Assembly (NCBI GenBank): GCA_028284225.1
Contig: JANQSD010000001.1
Coordinates: forward strand, 62,001 to 126,000
From: Arenicellales bacterium
GTDB lineage: Bacteria > Pseudomonadota > Gammaproteobacteria > Arenicellales > JAHEKD01
DNA length: 64,000 bases
Direction: 5' to 3'
Below the pieces are notes generated by a model, which was given only the letters and a program-made list of their open reading frames with translations, had not been told where the DNA came from and searched no databases. Shown in pieces: positions 1 through 7,700 of the stretch. The translations under genes and the position numbers were made by a program. How positions within the stretch are numbered: the stretch's first letter is position 1; each line of letters begins with the position of its first letter.

Positions 1-188
1 TCGAGTACAAAAAAGTAATACTCATCATCAGGTGCATTTATTTCAGCAGAAAAGCTGGCTACGGTTTGCTCAAGTTTACCCAGCATGCTTTCAACGTTAT
101 CGGTGAAATTAGTCATGCCTGGCCCAGATTCTCTTGCCAGTTGCAATAGGGACTCTAAATCTTCAATTTTTGCCGGACGTATGAGCAT
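1..188 (-). CDS. astA: Arginine N-succinyltransferase, N-terminal part (cut by window edge)
   Basis: The first 62 codons of a minus-strand gene that runs off the left edge. The product starts MLIRPAKIEDLESLLQLA and continues with a GPGMTNF stretch and an acidic segment ending in YYFFVL, the N-terminal pattern of AstA (GNAT-like fold). AstA transfers succinyl from succinyl-CoA to arginine in the first step of the ammonia-producing arginine succinyltransferase pathway. The start is the ATG whose complement lies at 186-188. It is divergent from the Lrp-type regulator at 315 and close to a basic amino-acid importer, which fits arginine catabolism. Identification rests on about 60 residues only; the rest of the ast operon, if present, lies outside. 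Confidence 0.8.
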   Translation of the reverse strand, partial: MLIRPAKIEDLESLLQLARESGPGMTNFTDNVESMLGKLEQTVASFSAEINAPDDEYYFFVL

Positions 189-314
189 CGGATATATTCA
201 GTGATTAGTAATTGTCCTATAATACGATTTTGTTTGCAGATATTTATTCTATTTTTATAAAAATTAATAGTAATTAATTCTGCGAAAGTGAGTTGGTATC
301 ATTAGGGAAGAAAA

Positions 315-785
315 ATGGAACAAAAATTGGATCAACGTGACTGGAAAATTTTAAGAATTCTGCAAAAAGAAGGTCGAATCAGCAATGTAGAGTTAGCCAA
401 GCGGGTCAATTTAACCACAACTCCTTGTTTGGAAAGAGTTAGACGACTGGAGCGTGAAGGCTACATCAATGGTTATCAAGCTAATTTGGATGCCGGGAAA
501 TTGGGCTATGGGCTAATCGTATTTGTACAAATCAGACTGGCAGCGGATAAGGGCCAAAACATTTATGACTGGTTTTCACGTGAAGTTAAAACTGTAGCTA
601 AAGTTACTGAGTGCTATATGTTGGCAGGAGAGTTCGATTACTTATTGAAAGTACAAGTTAAAGACATGAAGGATTTTCAGCGCTTTATGGGTGAGACTTT
701 GAATTATTTGCCTGGTGTTTCAGTTACGCAAAGCCAGGTGGTTATGGAAGTTGTTAAGGAAAAGCAGCTGGCCTTAGCTGAATAG
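315..785 (+). CDS. Lrp/AsnC-family transcriptional regulator
   Basis: 156 aa, normal Lrp length. The N-terminal winged helix-turn-helix covers residues ~8-58 (DWKILRILQKEGRISNVELA, then recognition helix TTTPCLERVRRLE); the C-terminal RAM ligand-binding/oligomerisation domain covers ~65-145. A GGGAAGAAAA purine stretch precedes the ATG. It lies between divergent astA and a co-directional amino-acid ABC operon, so a local role sensing an amino acid such as arginine and controlling both sides is plausible, but this is inference; it could also be a global Lrp. No terminator is evident before the next gene. Confidence 0.9.
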   Translation: MEQKLDQRDWKILRILQKEGRISNVELAKRVNLTTTPCLERVRRLEREGYINGYQANLDAGKLGYGLIVFVQIRLAADKGQNIYDWFSREVKTVAKVTECYMLAGEFDYLLKVQVKDMKDFQRFMGETLNYLPGVSVTQSQVVMEVVKEKQLALAE

Positions 786-900
786 GTTTTTATCATCTTT
801 GTTGCTCATTCCAGAGCCATCTCCGCTCGTCATTTCGGCCTGCGGGCCGGGATCGATTGAATAAAAAGTTGCAATATTATCGAGTAACGATTACTTTATA

Positions 901-1764
901 ATGCTTGTCACACGGAGAATAACATTGTCAGAAAATGTAGCAGCATTACAAACAGAGAATGCTGATCACCAAGTGGGTGATTCTGTCGTCACAAATGAAG
1001 CTATCGCTGCACTAGAAATAAAGGATATTCATAAAAGGTTCGGTGACCTTGAAGTTTTAAGAGGAATTTCCTTAACAGCCAATGACCACGATGTTATTTC
1101 TATCCTCGGTAGTAGTGGTTCAGGAAAAAGCACTTTTCTACGCTGTATTAATTTACTGGAAACACCAACCAGTGGAGAAGTAGCAGTTTATGGCGAGATG
1201 ATAAAAATGAAACAGGGCAGGAACGGCCCTGAGGCGGCTGATAAAGAGCAAGTGCAGCGAATCCGCAGTCAGTTGGCAATGGTTTTTCAGCAATTCAATT
1301 TGTGGGCGCACATGACAGTATTGCAAAATGTTATGGAAGCACCGTTGCACGTTCTAAAGTTGAGTAAGGCTGATGCCAGAGAAAGAGCAGAGAAATACAT
1401 CGAACGGGTAGGGATGATTGATCGCAAAGATTTTTATCCTTCTCAGTTATCAGGTGGACAACAACAACGCGTCGCCATCGCTAGAGCACTGGCAATGGAA
1501 CCTAAAGCTTTATTATTTGATGAGCCGACTTCGGCTCTTGATCCAGAGCTGGTTAATGAAGTTTTGAAGGTAATGCGTACCTTAGCTGAAGAAGGACGCA
1601 CGATGTTGGTTGTTACTCATGAAATGGGGTTTGCACGAGAGGTCTCAGATCGGGTTATTTTCCTTCATCAAGGTAGAGTTGAAGAGAATGGTTTGCCCGA
1701 GCAGGTTTTTGATGCACCAAAATCACAACGATTTAAAGATTTTCTTTCAGGTAATCTGAAATAA
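901..1764 (+). CDS. Polar amino-acid ABC transporter ATPase (HisP/OccP/AotP type)
   Basis: 287 aa ATPase energising import of a basic amino acid or opine. Numbered from the ATG: Walker A GSSGSGKS 70-77, Q-loop Q130, signature LSGGQQQR 183-190, Walker B ALLFDEPT 203-210, switch His240. The first ~35 residues extend beyond the usual HisP start. An in-frame TTG at 925 has a GGAGA Shine-Dalgarno at 914-918 with good spacing, so the true start may be TTG-925 (residue 9) rather than the upstream ATG, which lacks such a site. It heads an operon with the binding protein and two permeases that follow. Confidence 0.92.
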   Translation: MLVTRRITLSENVAALQTENADHQVGDSVVTNEAIAALEIKDIHKRFGDLEVLRGISLTANDHDVISILGSSGSGKSTFLRCINLLETPTSGEVAVYGEMIKMKQGRNGPEAADKEQVQRIRSQLAMVFQQFNLWAHMTVLQNVMEAPLHVLKLSKADARERAEKYIERVGMIDRKDFYPSQLSGGQQQRVAIARALAMEPKALLFDEPTSALDPELVNEVLKVMRTLAEEGRTMLVVTHEMGFAREVSDRVIFLHQGRVEENGLPEQVFDAPKSQRFKDFLSGNLK

Positions 1765-1831
1765 AGGGGTTTTGACCTGACAGATTTTACATTTTAATAT
1801 TTATCTATCTACATGTTAATCAGGAGTTTTT

Positions 1832-2608
1832 ATGAAATTTTATAGACTATTCACTACAGCATTTTTAGCGGTGATTCTTGCTGTATCAGCGCAAGCGGCA
1901 GACTGGAGTAAAGTCAGAATAGGAGTCGAAGGAGCTTATCCTCCGTTTAGTGAAATTACACCTGAAGGCGAACTTAAAGGTTTTGACATTGATATTGCTT
2001 ATGCGCTTTGCGAAAGCATGGGTGCTGAGTGTGAGCTTGTGCCGCAAGATTGGGACGGCATTATTCCAGCATTATTAGCTAAAAAATATGACGCGATTAT
2101 TGCACAAATGTCTATTACAGAAGAACGTAAAGAAAAAGTTGCCTTTACTGGGAAATATGCTAATTCACCAGCAAAGTTCGCTAAACCCAAATCATCTGAT
2201 GTGGAAATCACGGCTGAATCATTAGACGGTAAAGTAGTAGGGGTTCAACGCGCCACAATTTTTGATAATTACATCACTGCTGAGTTCCCAGGTGTTGAAT
2301 TAAAACGCTATGCGTCTCAAGATGAAGCCTATCTTGATGCAACAGCAGGACGTGTGGATTTGTTAATGGCAGATTCAGTGGCAATGCAAGATGGGTTTCT
2401 TAATACTGAGCAAGGTGCAGACTGGGAATTTGTTGGTCCAGCCTATAGTGACCCTAAGTACTTTGGCGAAGGGGCAGGCATTGCAATTCGTAAAGAAGAC
2501 ACAGACCTTGTGGAAAAATTTAATGCTGCAATTGCTGATATTCGCTCAAATGGTGTTTACAAAGAAATAAATGATAAATATTTTGCCGTAGACATGTATG
2601 GTGAATAG
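1832..2608 (+). CDS. Periplasmic lysine/arginine/ornithine-type solute-binding protein
   Basis: 258 aa, family 3 extracellular solute-binding protein. A Sec signal peptide with cleavage after AQA (about residue 22) is followed by the mature start ADWSKVRIGVEGAYPPFSE, the typical opening of ArgT/HisJ/AotJ proteins. The family motif GFDIDIAYALCE and the paired cysteines in ALCESMGAECELV match the conserved disulfide region of basic amino-acid binders. A GGAG Shine-Dalgarno lies before the ATG. It delivers ligand to the two permeases downstream. Specificity among arginine, ornithine, lysine, histidine and octopine cannot be settled by reading. Confidence 0.92.
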   Translation: MKFYRLFTTAFLAVILAVSAQAADWSKVRIGVEGAYPPFSEITPEGELKGFDIDIAYALCESMGAECELVPQDWDGIIPALLAKKYDAIIAQMSITEERKEKVAFTGKYANSPAKFAKPKSSDVEITAESLDGKVVGVQRATIFDNYITAEFPGVELKRYASQDEAYLDATAGRVDLLMADSVAMQDGFLNTEQGADWEFVGPAYSDPKYFGEGAGIAIRKEDTDLVEKFNAAIADIRSNGVYKEINDKYFAVDMYGE

Positions 2609-2688
2609 TTAAAACTATTAGTCTTTAACAATACAATTTTTGCTATCACCTTATCCACCTTATCAAGATGGCCGAAATTAAATAAGCT

Positions 2689-3381
2689 ATGAATAATATT
2701 ATAGATCTCTACGGCTTTTGGCCGCTAATCCTTAAAGGGATGACGGTAACCATAGCCGTGGCAGTTCTATCTTTATTCATAGCGCTTTTTCTCGGTATTC
2801 TTACAGCCTTAGCCAAACTTTCAGATAATAAACTGCTGCAATTTATAGCGGGCGTCTACACGACTCTGATTCGAGGCATACCAGAATTGGTCATGATGAC
2901 GTTGATCTTTTTTGGCGGTCAGGTCATGATTAATAATATTGGCGAAAAATTTGGCTGGGAATATATAGATGTTAAACCCTTTGCTGCTGGAGTAATTACG
3001 ATTGGGTTTATCTATGGTGCATACATGGGAGAGACTTTTCGTGGTGCCATCATGGCTGTGTCTAAAGGTGAGATCGAAGCCGGGCATGCTTATGGCATGA
3101 CGCCTTTTCAAGTATTTACAAGGATTACATTACCGGCGATGGTTAGACATGCACTCCCGGGTTTTGGCAACAATTGGTTGGTTTTAGTAAAAGCTACGGC
3201 GTTAGTGTCTGTAATTGGACTTCATGACATGGTTTATAGCGCTGGCCTGGCAGGGGGATCTACCAGGCAACCTTTTACATTCTACTTCGTAGTCGCATTA
3301 TTGTATTTAGTCATAACTGCAGTTTCAAATGTCGGATTAAAGTGGCTTGATAAGCGTTATTCGGCAGGGATTAAGTACTAG
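2689..3381 (+). CDS. Polar amino-acid ABC transporter permease (HisQ/OccQ type)
   Basis: 230 aa integral membrane protein of the HEQRo family. The BPD_transp_1 domain spans ~15-225 with about five membrane segments. The cytoplasmic coupling EAA-loop is visible as SKGEIEAGHAYGMTPFQVFTR (around residues 124-144). No strong Shine-Dalgarno is seen before the ATG. Its TAG stop overlaps the GTG start of the next permease by one base, so the two subunits are probably translationally coupled and form a heterodimer. Confidence 0.92.
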   Translation: MNNIIDLYGFWPLILKGMTVTIAVAVLSLFIALFLGILTALAKLSDNKLLQFIAGVYTTLIRGIPELVMMTLIFFGGQVMINNIGEKFGWEYIDVKPFAAGVITIGFIYGAYMGETFRGAIMAVSKGEIEAGHAYGMTPFQVFTRITLPAMVRHALPGFGNNWLVLVKATALVSVIGLHDMVYSAGLAGGSTRQPFTFYFVVALLYLVITAVSNVGLKWLDKRYSAGIKY

Positions 3382-4064
3382 TGGATTTTTCACCTATCAT
3401 CGAAAACTTGCCGCTTTACTTTAAAGGGTTATGGCTGACTATTGAGTTATTAGTTCTCTCGATAATATTCGGTTTTGTGCTGGCTTTACCTGTGGCTTTA
3501 GCCGCCGTCTGTAATATCGGTTGGTTAAGAGGATTGGCTAAAGGATTTATCTATGTATGGCGGGGTACACCACTGATAATTCAAATGTTCATGATTTATC
3601 ATGGCATGGCGCAGTTCGATTTTGTTAGAGATAGCTTTCTTTGGGCGTTTTTTAGAGAAGCTTATTGGTGTGCGTTATTTGCATTTGCCTTGAACACAGC
3701 AGCCTATACTGCTGAGATGCTTCGAGGCGCAATAGAGCAAACCTCTCGTGGTGAAATTGAGGCGGGTAAAGCTGCTGGAATGTCTACCTTCACTCTATAC
3801 AGTAGAATAATTTTACCCAGTGCTTTCCGTCGAGCTATACCTGCATATGGTAATGAAGTCATTTTTATGTTGCACGGCACAGCATTAGCCGGTGTGATTA
3901 CACTCATCGATTTATTTGGTGCTGCGAAAATAGTTAATTCAAAGCACTTTATTCCGTTTGAGTCTTTTATTGCAGCAGGGATGTTTTATTTGGTGCTGAC
4001 CTTTGCTGTGGTCTGGTTGTTCAAAAAACTAGAAGGCCATTGGTTAAAACACCTTAAGCATTAG
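3381..4064 (+). CDS. Polar amino-acid ABC transporter permease (HisM/OccM type)
   Basis: 227 aa, second permease of the importer. It begins with GTG in a TAGTG overlap with the preceding gene. The EAA-loop SRGEIEAGKAAGMSTFTLYS and the later AYGNEVIFMLHGTALAGVIT segment are characteristic of HisM-like subunits. About five membrane helices. It is the last gene of the importer operon; 280 bp without a gene, holding only degenerate repeat-like sequence, separate it from the oxidase. Confidence 0.92.
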   Translation: MDFSPIIENLPLYFKGLWLTIELLVLSIIFGFVLALPVALAAVCNIGWLRGLAKGFIYVWRGTPLIIQMFMIYHGMAQFDFVRDSFLWAFFREAYWCALFAFALNTAAYTAEMLRGAIEQTSRGEIEAGKAAGMSTFTLYSRIILPSAFRRAIPAYGNEVIFMLHGTALAGVITLIDLFGAAKIVNSKHFIPFESFIAAGMFYLVLTFAVVWLFKKLEGHWLKHLKH

Positions 4065-4344
4065 ATATCTTTCGTATGCCAGATCTGGCCTATTGAATTG
4101 TCTTTCTGAAAATGTGTAGCATTATTCGGAGTCTCCTAAAAAACGCTCGTTTGTTATTACGTCATTGTGGCGAATGCCGCAATCTAGTGAATTCAAGGGT
4201 TGTTAGGATACCGACTTCCCAACTGCGCGAGGACGAGTCTCGATTCGATGGTATGACGATATTGACGTTAATGGAATATCAGCACTGAAACAATATAGTG
4301 TTCTTCGTCATTTAATATAACTAACATTTAACAAATTTAAAAAA

Positions 4345-5406
4345 ATGACCCAGAAAATAATTGTCATTGGCGCAGGTGTTGTTGGTGCATCAATAGCTTA
4401 TTACCTGTCCAGACGGGGAGCTGATGTCACAATACTTGAAAAGGCCCACATAGCAGCTGAAGCTTCTGGGAGTTCGTTTGGGTGGTTAAACGCGAATTTC
4501 CCGGAATTGCCCGAATATTTTAAATTACGTCAAGCCAGTTTGGCTGAGTACGCCAGTTTACTTGGCGGGATCTCCGAAAATGTAGAAGCGCAATTTAAAG
4601 GCTGTATATTTTGGGAACTGCTGGGGGAGGAACTGCAAAATCATTATGAGGCTTTAAAGCTGTTGGGTTATTCAGTTGAACTGATTGAGTCCGATGAATT
4701 TCAACAGTTAGAGCCTGGTATGACTAATGTACCGAGTTTAGCCATAAGCTGTGAACAGGAGGGGGCAGTTGATGCAGAGAGATTAACTAAAGCACTATTG
4801 AAACTTGCAAATATCGATGTCCTGGAACAGTGGCAAGTCATCGAATTTATACAAGAAAATGATCGAGTCATAGGTGTAAAAACTGTACAAGGGGATTTTT
4901 TAGCCGATACAGTTGTGATTGCCGCCGGTGTTTCAGCAGATCAACTACTAGCAAAACTCAATGTTCAATTGCCAATGAATAACAGTAAAGGGTTTATCAT
5001 TACAACCAAAGCCACTAACTTGTTTATCAATCGTGTTTTATTTGGACCCGATATTCACTTCAAACAACTAAGTGATGGGGCTGTGGTCATTGGTGACTGG
5101 CTGCATGATGTGGAGGGAGACGTTGATCTGGAAAAAATAGCACGACGGACGATGGAGCGTTTTGTTGACTATTTTCCCGATCAAAAATCGATAGAAATAG
5201 ATAAAATAACCTGTGCTTATCGCCCAATGCCTGAAGATAGTTATTCGGTCATCGGCAAACCCGAGAACATTGATGGTGTTTATATTGCGTCTACACACAG
5301 TGGAGTAACCCTGGCTCCGATCATCGGCAAATTAGCAGCCCAAGAAATTCTGGACAACGATAAAGCTGAATTACTAAACGCTTTTCGAATCGAAAGATTC
5401 AATTGA
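4345..5406 (+). CDS. FAD-dependent oxidoreductase of the DAO family
   Basis: 353 aa. An N-terminal Rossmann motif GAGVVGASIAYYLSRRGADV (residues 8-27) followed by an acidic ILEK binds FAD. The C-terminal half carries the DAO-type substrate domain, ending with GVYIASTHSGVTLAPIIGKL, the second FAD contact of glycine/D-amino-acid oxidases. It probably oxidises a secondary or D-amino acid. Next to an arginine/opine importer, a role like the octopine/nopaline oxidase B subunit is possible, but the partner subunit is absent, so this is only a suggestion. A strong terminator follows at 5481. Confidence 0.8.
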   Translation: MTQKIIVIGAGVVGASIAYYLSRRGADVTILEKAHIAAEASGSSFGWLNANFPELPEYFKLRQASLAEYASLLGGISENVEAQFKGCIFWELLGEELQNHYEALKLLGYSVELIESDEFQQLEPGMTNVPSLAISCEQEGAVDAERLTKALLKLANIDVLEQWQVIEFIQENDRVIGVKTVQGDFLADTVVIAAGVSADQLLAKLNVQLPMNNSKGFIITTKATNLFINRVLFGPDIHFKQLSDGAVVIGDWLHDVEGDVDLEKIARRTMERFVDYFPDQKSIEIDKITCAYRPMPEDSYSVIGKPENIDGVYIASTHSGVTLAPIIGKLAAQEILDNDKAELLNAFRIERFN

Positions 5407-5410
5407 CTCT

Positions 5411-5443
5411 CCGACATTAAAAAGTGATATCCGGAATCTCCTT
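5411..5443 (+). repeat. Degenerate REP-like palindrome copy
   Basis: A partial copy of the short palindromic repeat seen at 31405-31442 and, inverted, at 19368-19405. The shared part is AGTGATATCCGGAATCTCC. It lies just after the oxidase stop codon and before its terminator. Confidence 0.5.
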
Positions 5444-5480
5444 AAAAACTATAGCGCTTTAAAATATTTCTCAAAAAAAG

Positions 5481-5511
5481 CAGCCAGAATAAATCTGGCT
5501 GAGTTTTTATT
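5481..5511 (+). terminator. Rho-independent terminator of the oxidase gene
   Basis: Perfect 8-bp stem CAGCCAGA / TCTGGCTG (5481-5488 and 5494-5501) with a 5-base loop, followed by AGTTTTTATT. It ends transcription of the oxidase and separates it from the convergent regulator gene at 5585. Confidence 0.85.
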
Positions 5512-5584
5512 ATAGTTGTTTTAATTATTGGTAACGTTTGGCCGTTTTAGGTTCTCATTTTTTTTATACCCCTCTCCCAGGGCA

Positions 5585-6259
5585 TTAGTGGGCATGGGAA
5601 TCCAGCAACTGACCCGCCCGCATTGCTGCTTCAGTACGATTAGTTACCTTCAAGGCACGCAATATCGAAGATACATGCAGTTTTACAGTTCCTTCAGAAA
5701 CACCTAATTCATAAGCAATTAGCTTGTTGGCATAGCCTTTTATAAGGTAATCAAGTACTTGTTTTTGGCGGGTGGTTAGTTTTTCATTAATTGCTTTTAG
5801 TGAGCCCGTAGAAATTGAACTGTCTTTGGGGTGGTTGTTATCGTCACTTAACCCAGGTCTTTTTTTTAAAATGTTTTGACTATAATAGGCCTGATTACCT
5901 TTCAGGGCACGAATAGCTGTCACAAGTTCGTTTTTGTCAGAATTAACTGGAACAATTGCGTTAACGCCATCAATCAAAATAGAGTCGACTTGTTCGTGTG
6001 TGTCGGTGTCAATAATTAGAAGAAATTTGACATTAGGTATTATCTTGTTAATGCTGCCAATATCATCTCTAATATTTCGCTGCTCTGTTCCAGCATTAAT
6101 GATTACAAACGATATGGACTTATAATATTGATTAGTATGTGATATTTGGTTTATGGTTTCAGCTTCGTAAACTAGAGAATCTTCATCTATGGAATAAACG
6201 ATAGAACTAATGGCTTCTCTGGAGATTGTATTTTTATCGATGATTAGATATTTATTCAT
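5585..6259 (-). CDS. LuxR/NarL-type regulator with degenerate receiver domain
   Basis: 224 aa from the chosen ATG (complement 6257-6259), which has a TAGGAGT Shine-Dalgarno; an upstream in-frame ATG at 6295 has none. The N-terminal ~120 residues have receiver-like length and fold pattern (LIIDKN, FVIINAG, FLLIIDTDT, DGVNAIVPVNSDK). The phosphoacceptor Asp position is Asn55, the conserved Lys position is Val105, and only one residue of the N-terminal acidic pair remains (Asp8-Lys9). The C-terminal GerE HTH (~155-215, LTTRQKQVLDYLIKGYANKLIA and SEGTVKLHVSSIL) is intact. It probably works without phosphorylation. A paralogue with an intact receiver sits at 14687. Confidence 0.85.
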   Translation of the reverse strand: MNKYLIIDKNTISREAISSIVYSIDEDSLVYEAETINQISHTNQYYKSISFVIINAGTEQRNIRDDIGSINKIIPNVKFLLIIDTDTHEQVDSILIDGVNAIVPVNSDKNELVTAIRALKGNQAYYSQNILKKRPGLSDDNNHPKDSSISTGSLKAINEKLTTRQKQVLDYLIKGYANKLIAYELGVSEGTVKLHVSSILRALKVTNRTEAAMRAGQLLDSHAH

Positions 6260-6370
6260 GGTTACTCCTAGCTCCGTGTGTCTGTAATGGTTCATGTAGC
6301 ATATTTAAGCAGGAAAGCAGATTGATTAATGTGGGTTTTCCCACATTTAGGAAAATATCTAAAAAATAAA

Positions 6371-7066
6371 TTAAATTTCTTCTAGAAGTGTTCCGGCAAG
6401 TTTATCAATATCAGGTACGATGATGGTTCGCCCATTTTTATTAATGAGTCCTTGTTTGGTTAGAAGTGCAAATTCTTTAGTGACGGCTTCTCTATGCGTT
6501 GAGATATTTCCCGCGATTTGTTCGTGAGTCGGCATATGTTGAATTTTTGCAGAATTATCTGAAATTTTATTTTTCCGTGCATATCTGATGATTTCCGCTC
6601 GGATTCTGTCTTTAACATCTAGTGCAGAAAATTCGTAAATTTTCCCGCATAAATATCGAATTAGCCCGGTAAGCCTTAAAAGCACCATCTTATTAACATC
6701 CGGGAAACTGGCGAGTATGTCATTAAAGTTATGCTGAGACATTTTGCCAAGGTGGCAGTCTGAGTTGGCGACTATACTAGAAATCCTGTGCCCACTATCT
6801 ATTGCAGATAGTTCACCAAACATATCCCCCGGTTCGAGGTCTTGATAAGAAATCTCTTTGCCGGAAATGGAAAATGTAGTTGCTCTAACAGATCCTTCTA
6901 AAATGAAATATACATCTTGGGATTGTTCTTTGTAATTTAATATTAGTGTATTTTTTTTGTATTCATGCCAAATAATTTTTGCGGCAATTAATTTTATATC
7001 ATTGCTAGTCAAACCGGAAAATACTTTGATCTTATGTATGTTCTCTAGAGATACCGAATTCGACAT
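6371..7066 (-). CDS. Crp/Fnr-family transcriptional regulator
   Basis: 231 aa from the ATG at 7066; a TTG one codon upstream is also open. The cyclic-nucleotide-binding-like domain (~15-125) contains GSVRATTFSISGKEISYQDLEPGDMFGELSAID, the typical jelly-roll with a GELSA phosphate-cassette-like motif. The C-terminal winged helix (~165-225) reads PTHEQIAGNISTHREAVTKE. No Fnr-type cysteine cluster is seen at the N-terminus. It might sense a cyclic nucleotide; a cyclase-like protein is encoded four genes away at 9130, making a local link testable. Confidence 0.88.
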   Translation of the reverse strand: MSNSVSLENIHKIKVFSGLTSNDIKLIAAKIIWHEYKKNTLILNYKEQSQDVYFILEGSVRATTFSISGKEISYQDLEPGDMFGELSAIDSGHRISSIVANSDCHLGKMSQHNFNDILASFPDVNKMVLLRLTGLIRYLCGKIYEFSALDVKDRIRAEIIRYARKNKISDNSAKIQHMPTHEQIAGNISTHREAVTKEFALLTKQGLINKNGRTIIVPDIDKLAGTLLEEI

Positions 7067-7165
7067 CAAAATCTCGAAACTACCAATTGATTATAACTTT
7101 AGTAAGTTATACCATATTTACAATTTTAATTTTATCTGTAATTTATAGAGAATCTAACAGGGGAA

Positions 7166-7696
7166 TCAGACTTTAACCTGACTATACGATTTATATCTGC
7201 GTAAAATATATGAAGACACAATATTGTTTCTTAAATAGTAATTTTTTACTGTTACAGGTAAATACTTGAAGTCCTCCACCTGGCCTCGGCAATTTTTTGC
7301 TCCACATGAACATGTCATCGTCCAAAAATCTTCGTCCATACTTGTTGAGTAGTCAAATCTTATTTGCTGATTTTTACTGATGGGCTTAATTGCGATTAAA
7401 AGCCTGTCGCCTATAATTCCTGAATTCGGACTGCATGAATGGTTTATAAAAACACTGGGTTCGGTCAAATCCAGATATTTATCATGTTCAATTTGTAAAG
7501 GGTTTGCCTGGGCTGTATTGCCTTTATCCAAGGCTTCGTTGAATGAGATTTCGGGTCCCATAAATTCGAGTATGAATTCTCCTTTTCGAAAGTTTCTGGA
7601 TGCAAAAACACCTTTTCCGTGCCGGCACGTATCAATATAGATATCAGCCTTTGGACAGGTGAATGATAGAGTTGCTTCGCTATTATTTTGTGCCAT
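7166..7696 (-). CDS. SET-domain protein with post-SET cysteine motif
   Basis: 176 aa. The SET fold is recognised from GKGVFASRNFRKGEFILEF (28-46), the hallmark NHSCSPN (85-91) that contacts S-adenosylmethionine, and IRFDYS (112-117), whose Tyr is the usual catalytic residue. A post-SET zinc motif CSCGAKNCRG (C129, C131, C136) follows. This predicts a SAM-dependent protein lysine methyltransferase of stand-alone bacterial type. It starts 4 bp after the stop of the next upstream gene, so it is probably in one transcript with the acyl-CoA synthetase-like gene. The target is unknown. Confidence 0.88.
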   Translation of the reverse strand: MAQNNSEATLSFTCPKADIYIDTCRHGKGVFASRNFRKGEFILEFMGPEISFNEALDKGNTAQANPLQIEHDKYLDLTEPSVFINHSCSPNSGIIGDRLLIAIKPISKNQQIRFDYSTSMDEDFWTMTCSCGAKNCRGQVEDFKYLPVTVKNYYLRNNIVSSYILRRYKSYSQVKV

Positions 7697-7700
7697 TTTA

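Noticed and set aside
4065..4344. Possible small RNA or gene between the importer and the oxidase
   Set aside because: Only degenerate repeat-like sequence (CGTCATTGTGGCGAATGCCG); no ORF, terminator or conserved structure recognised.
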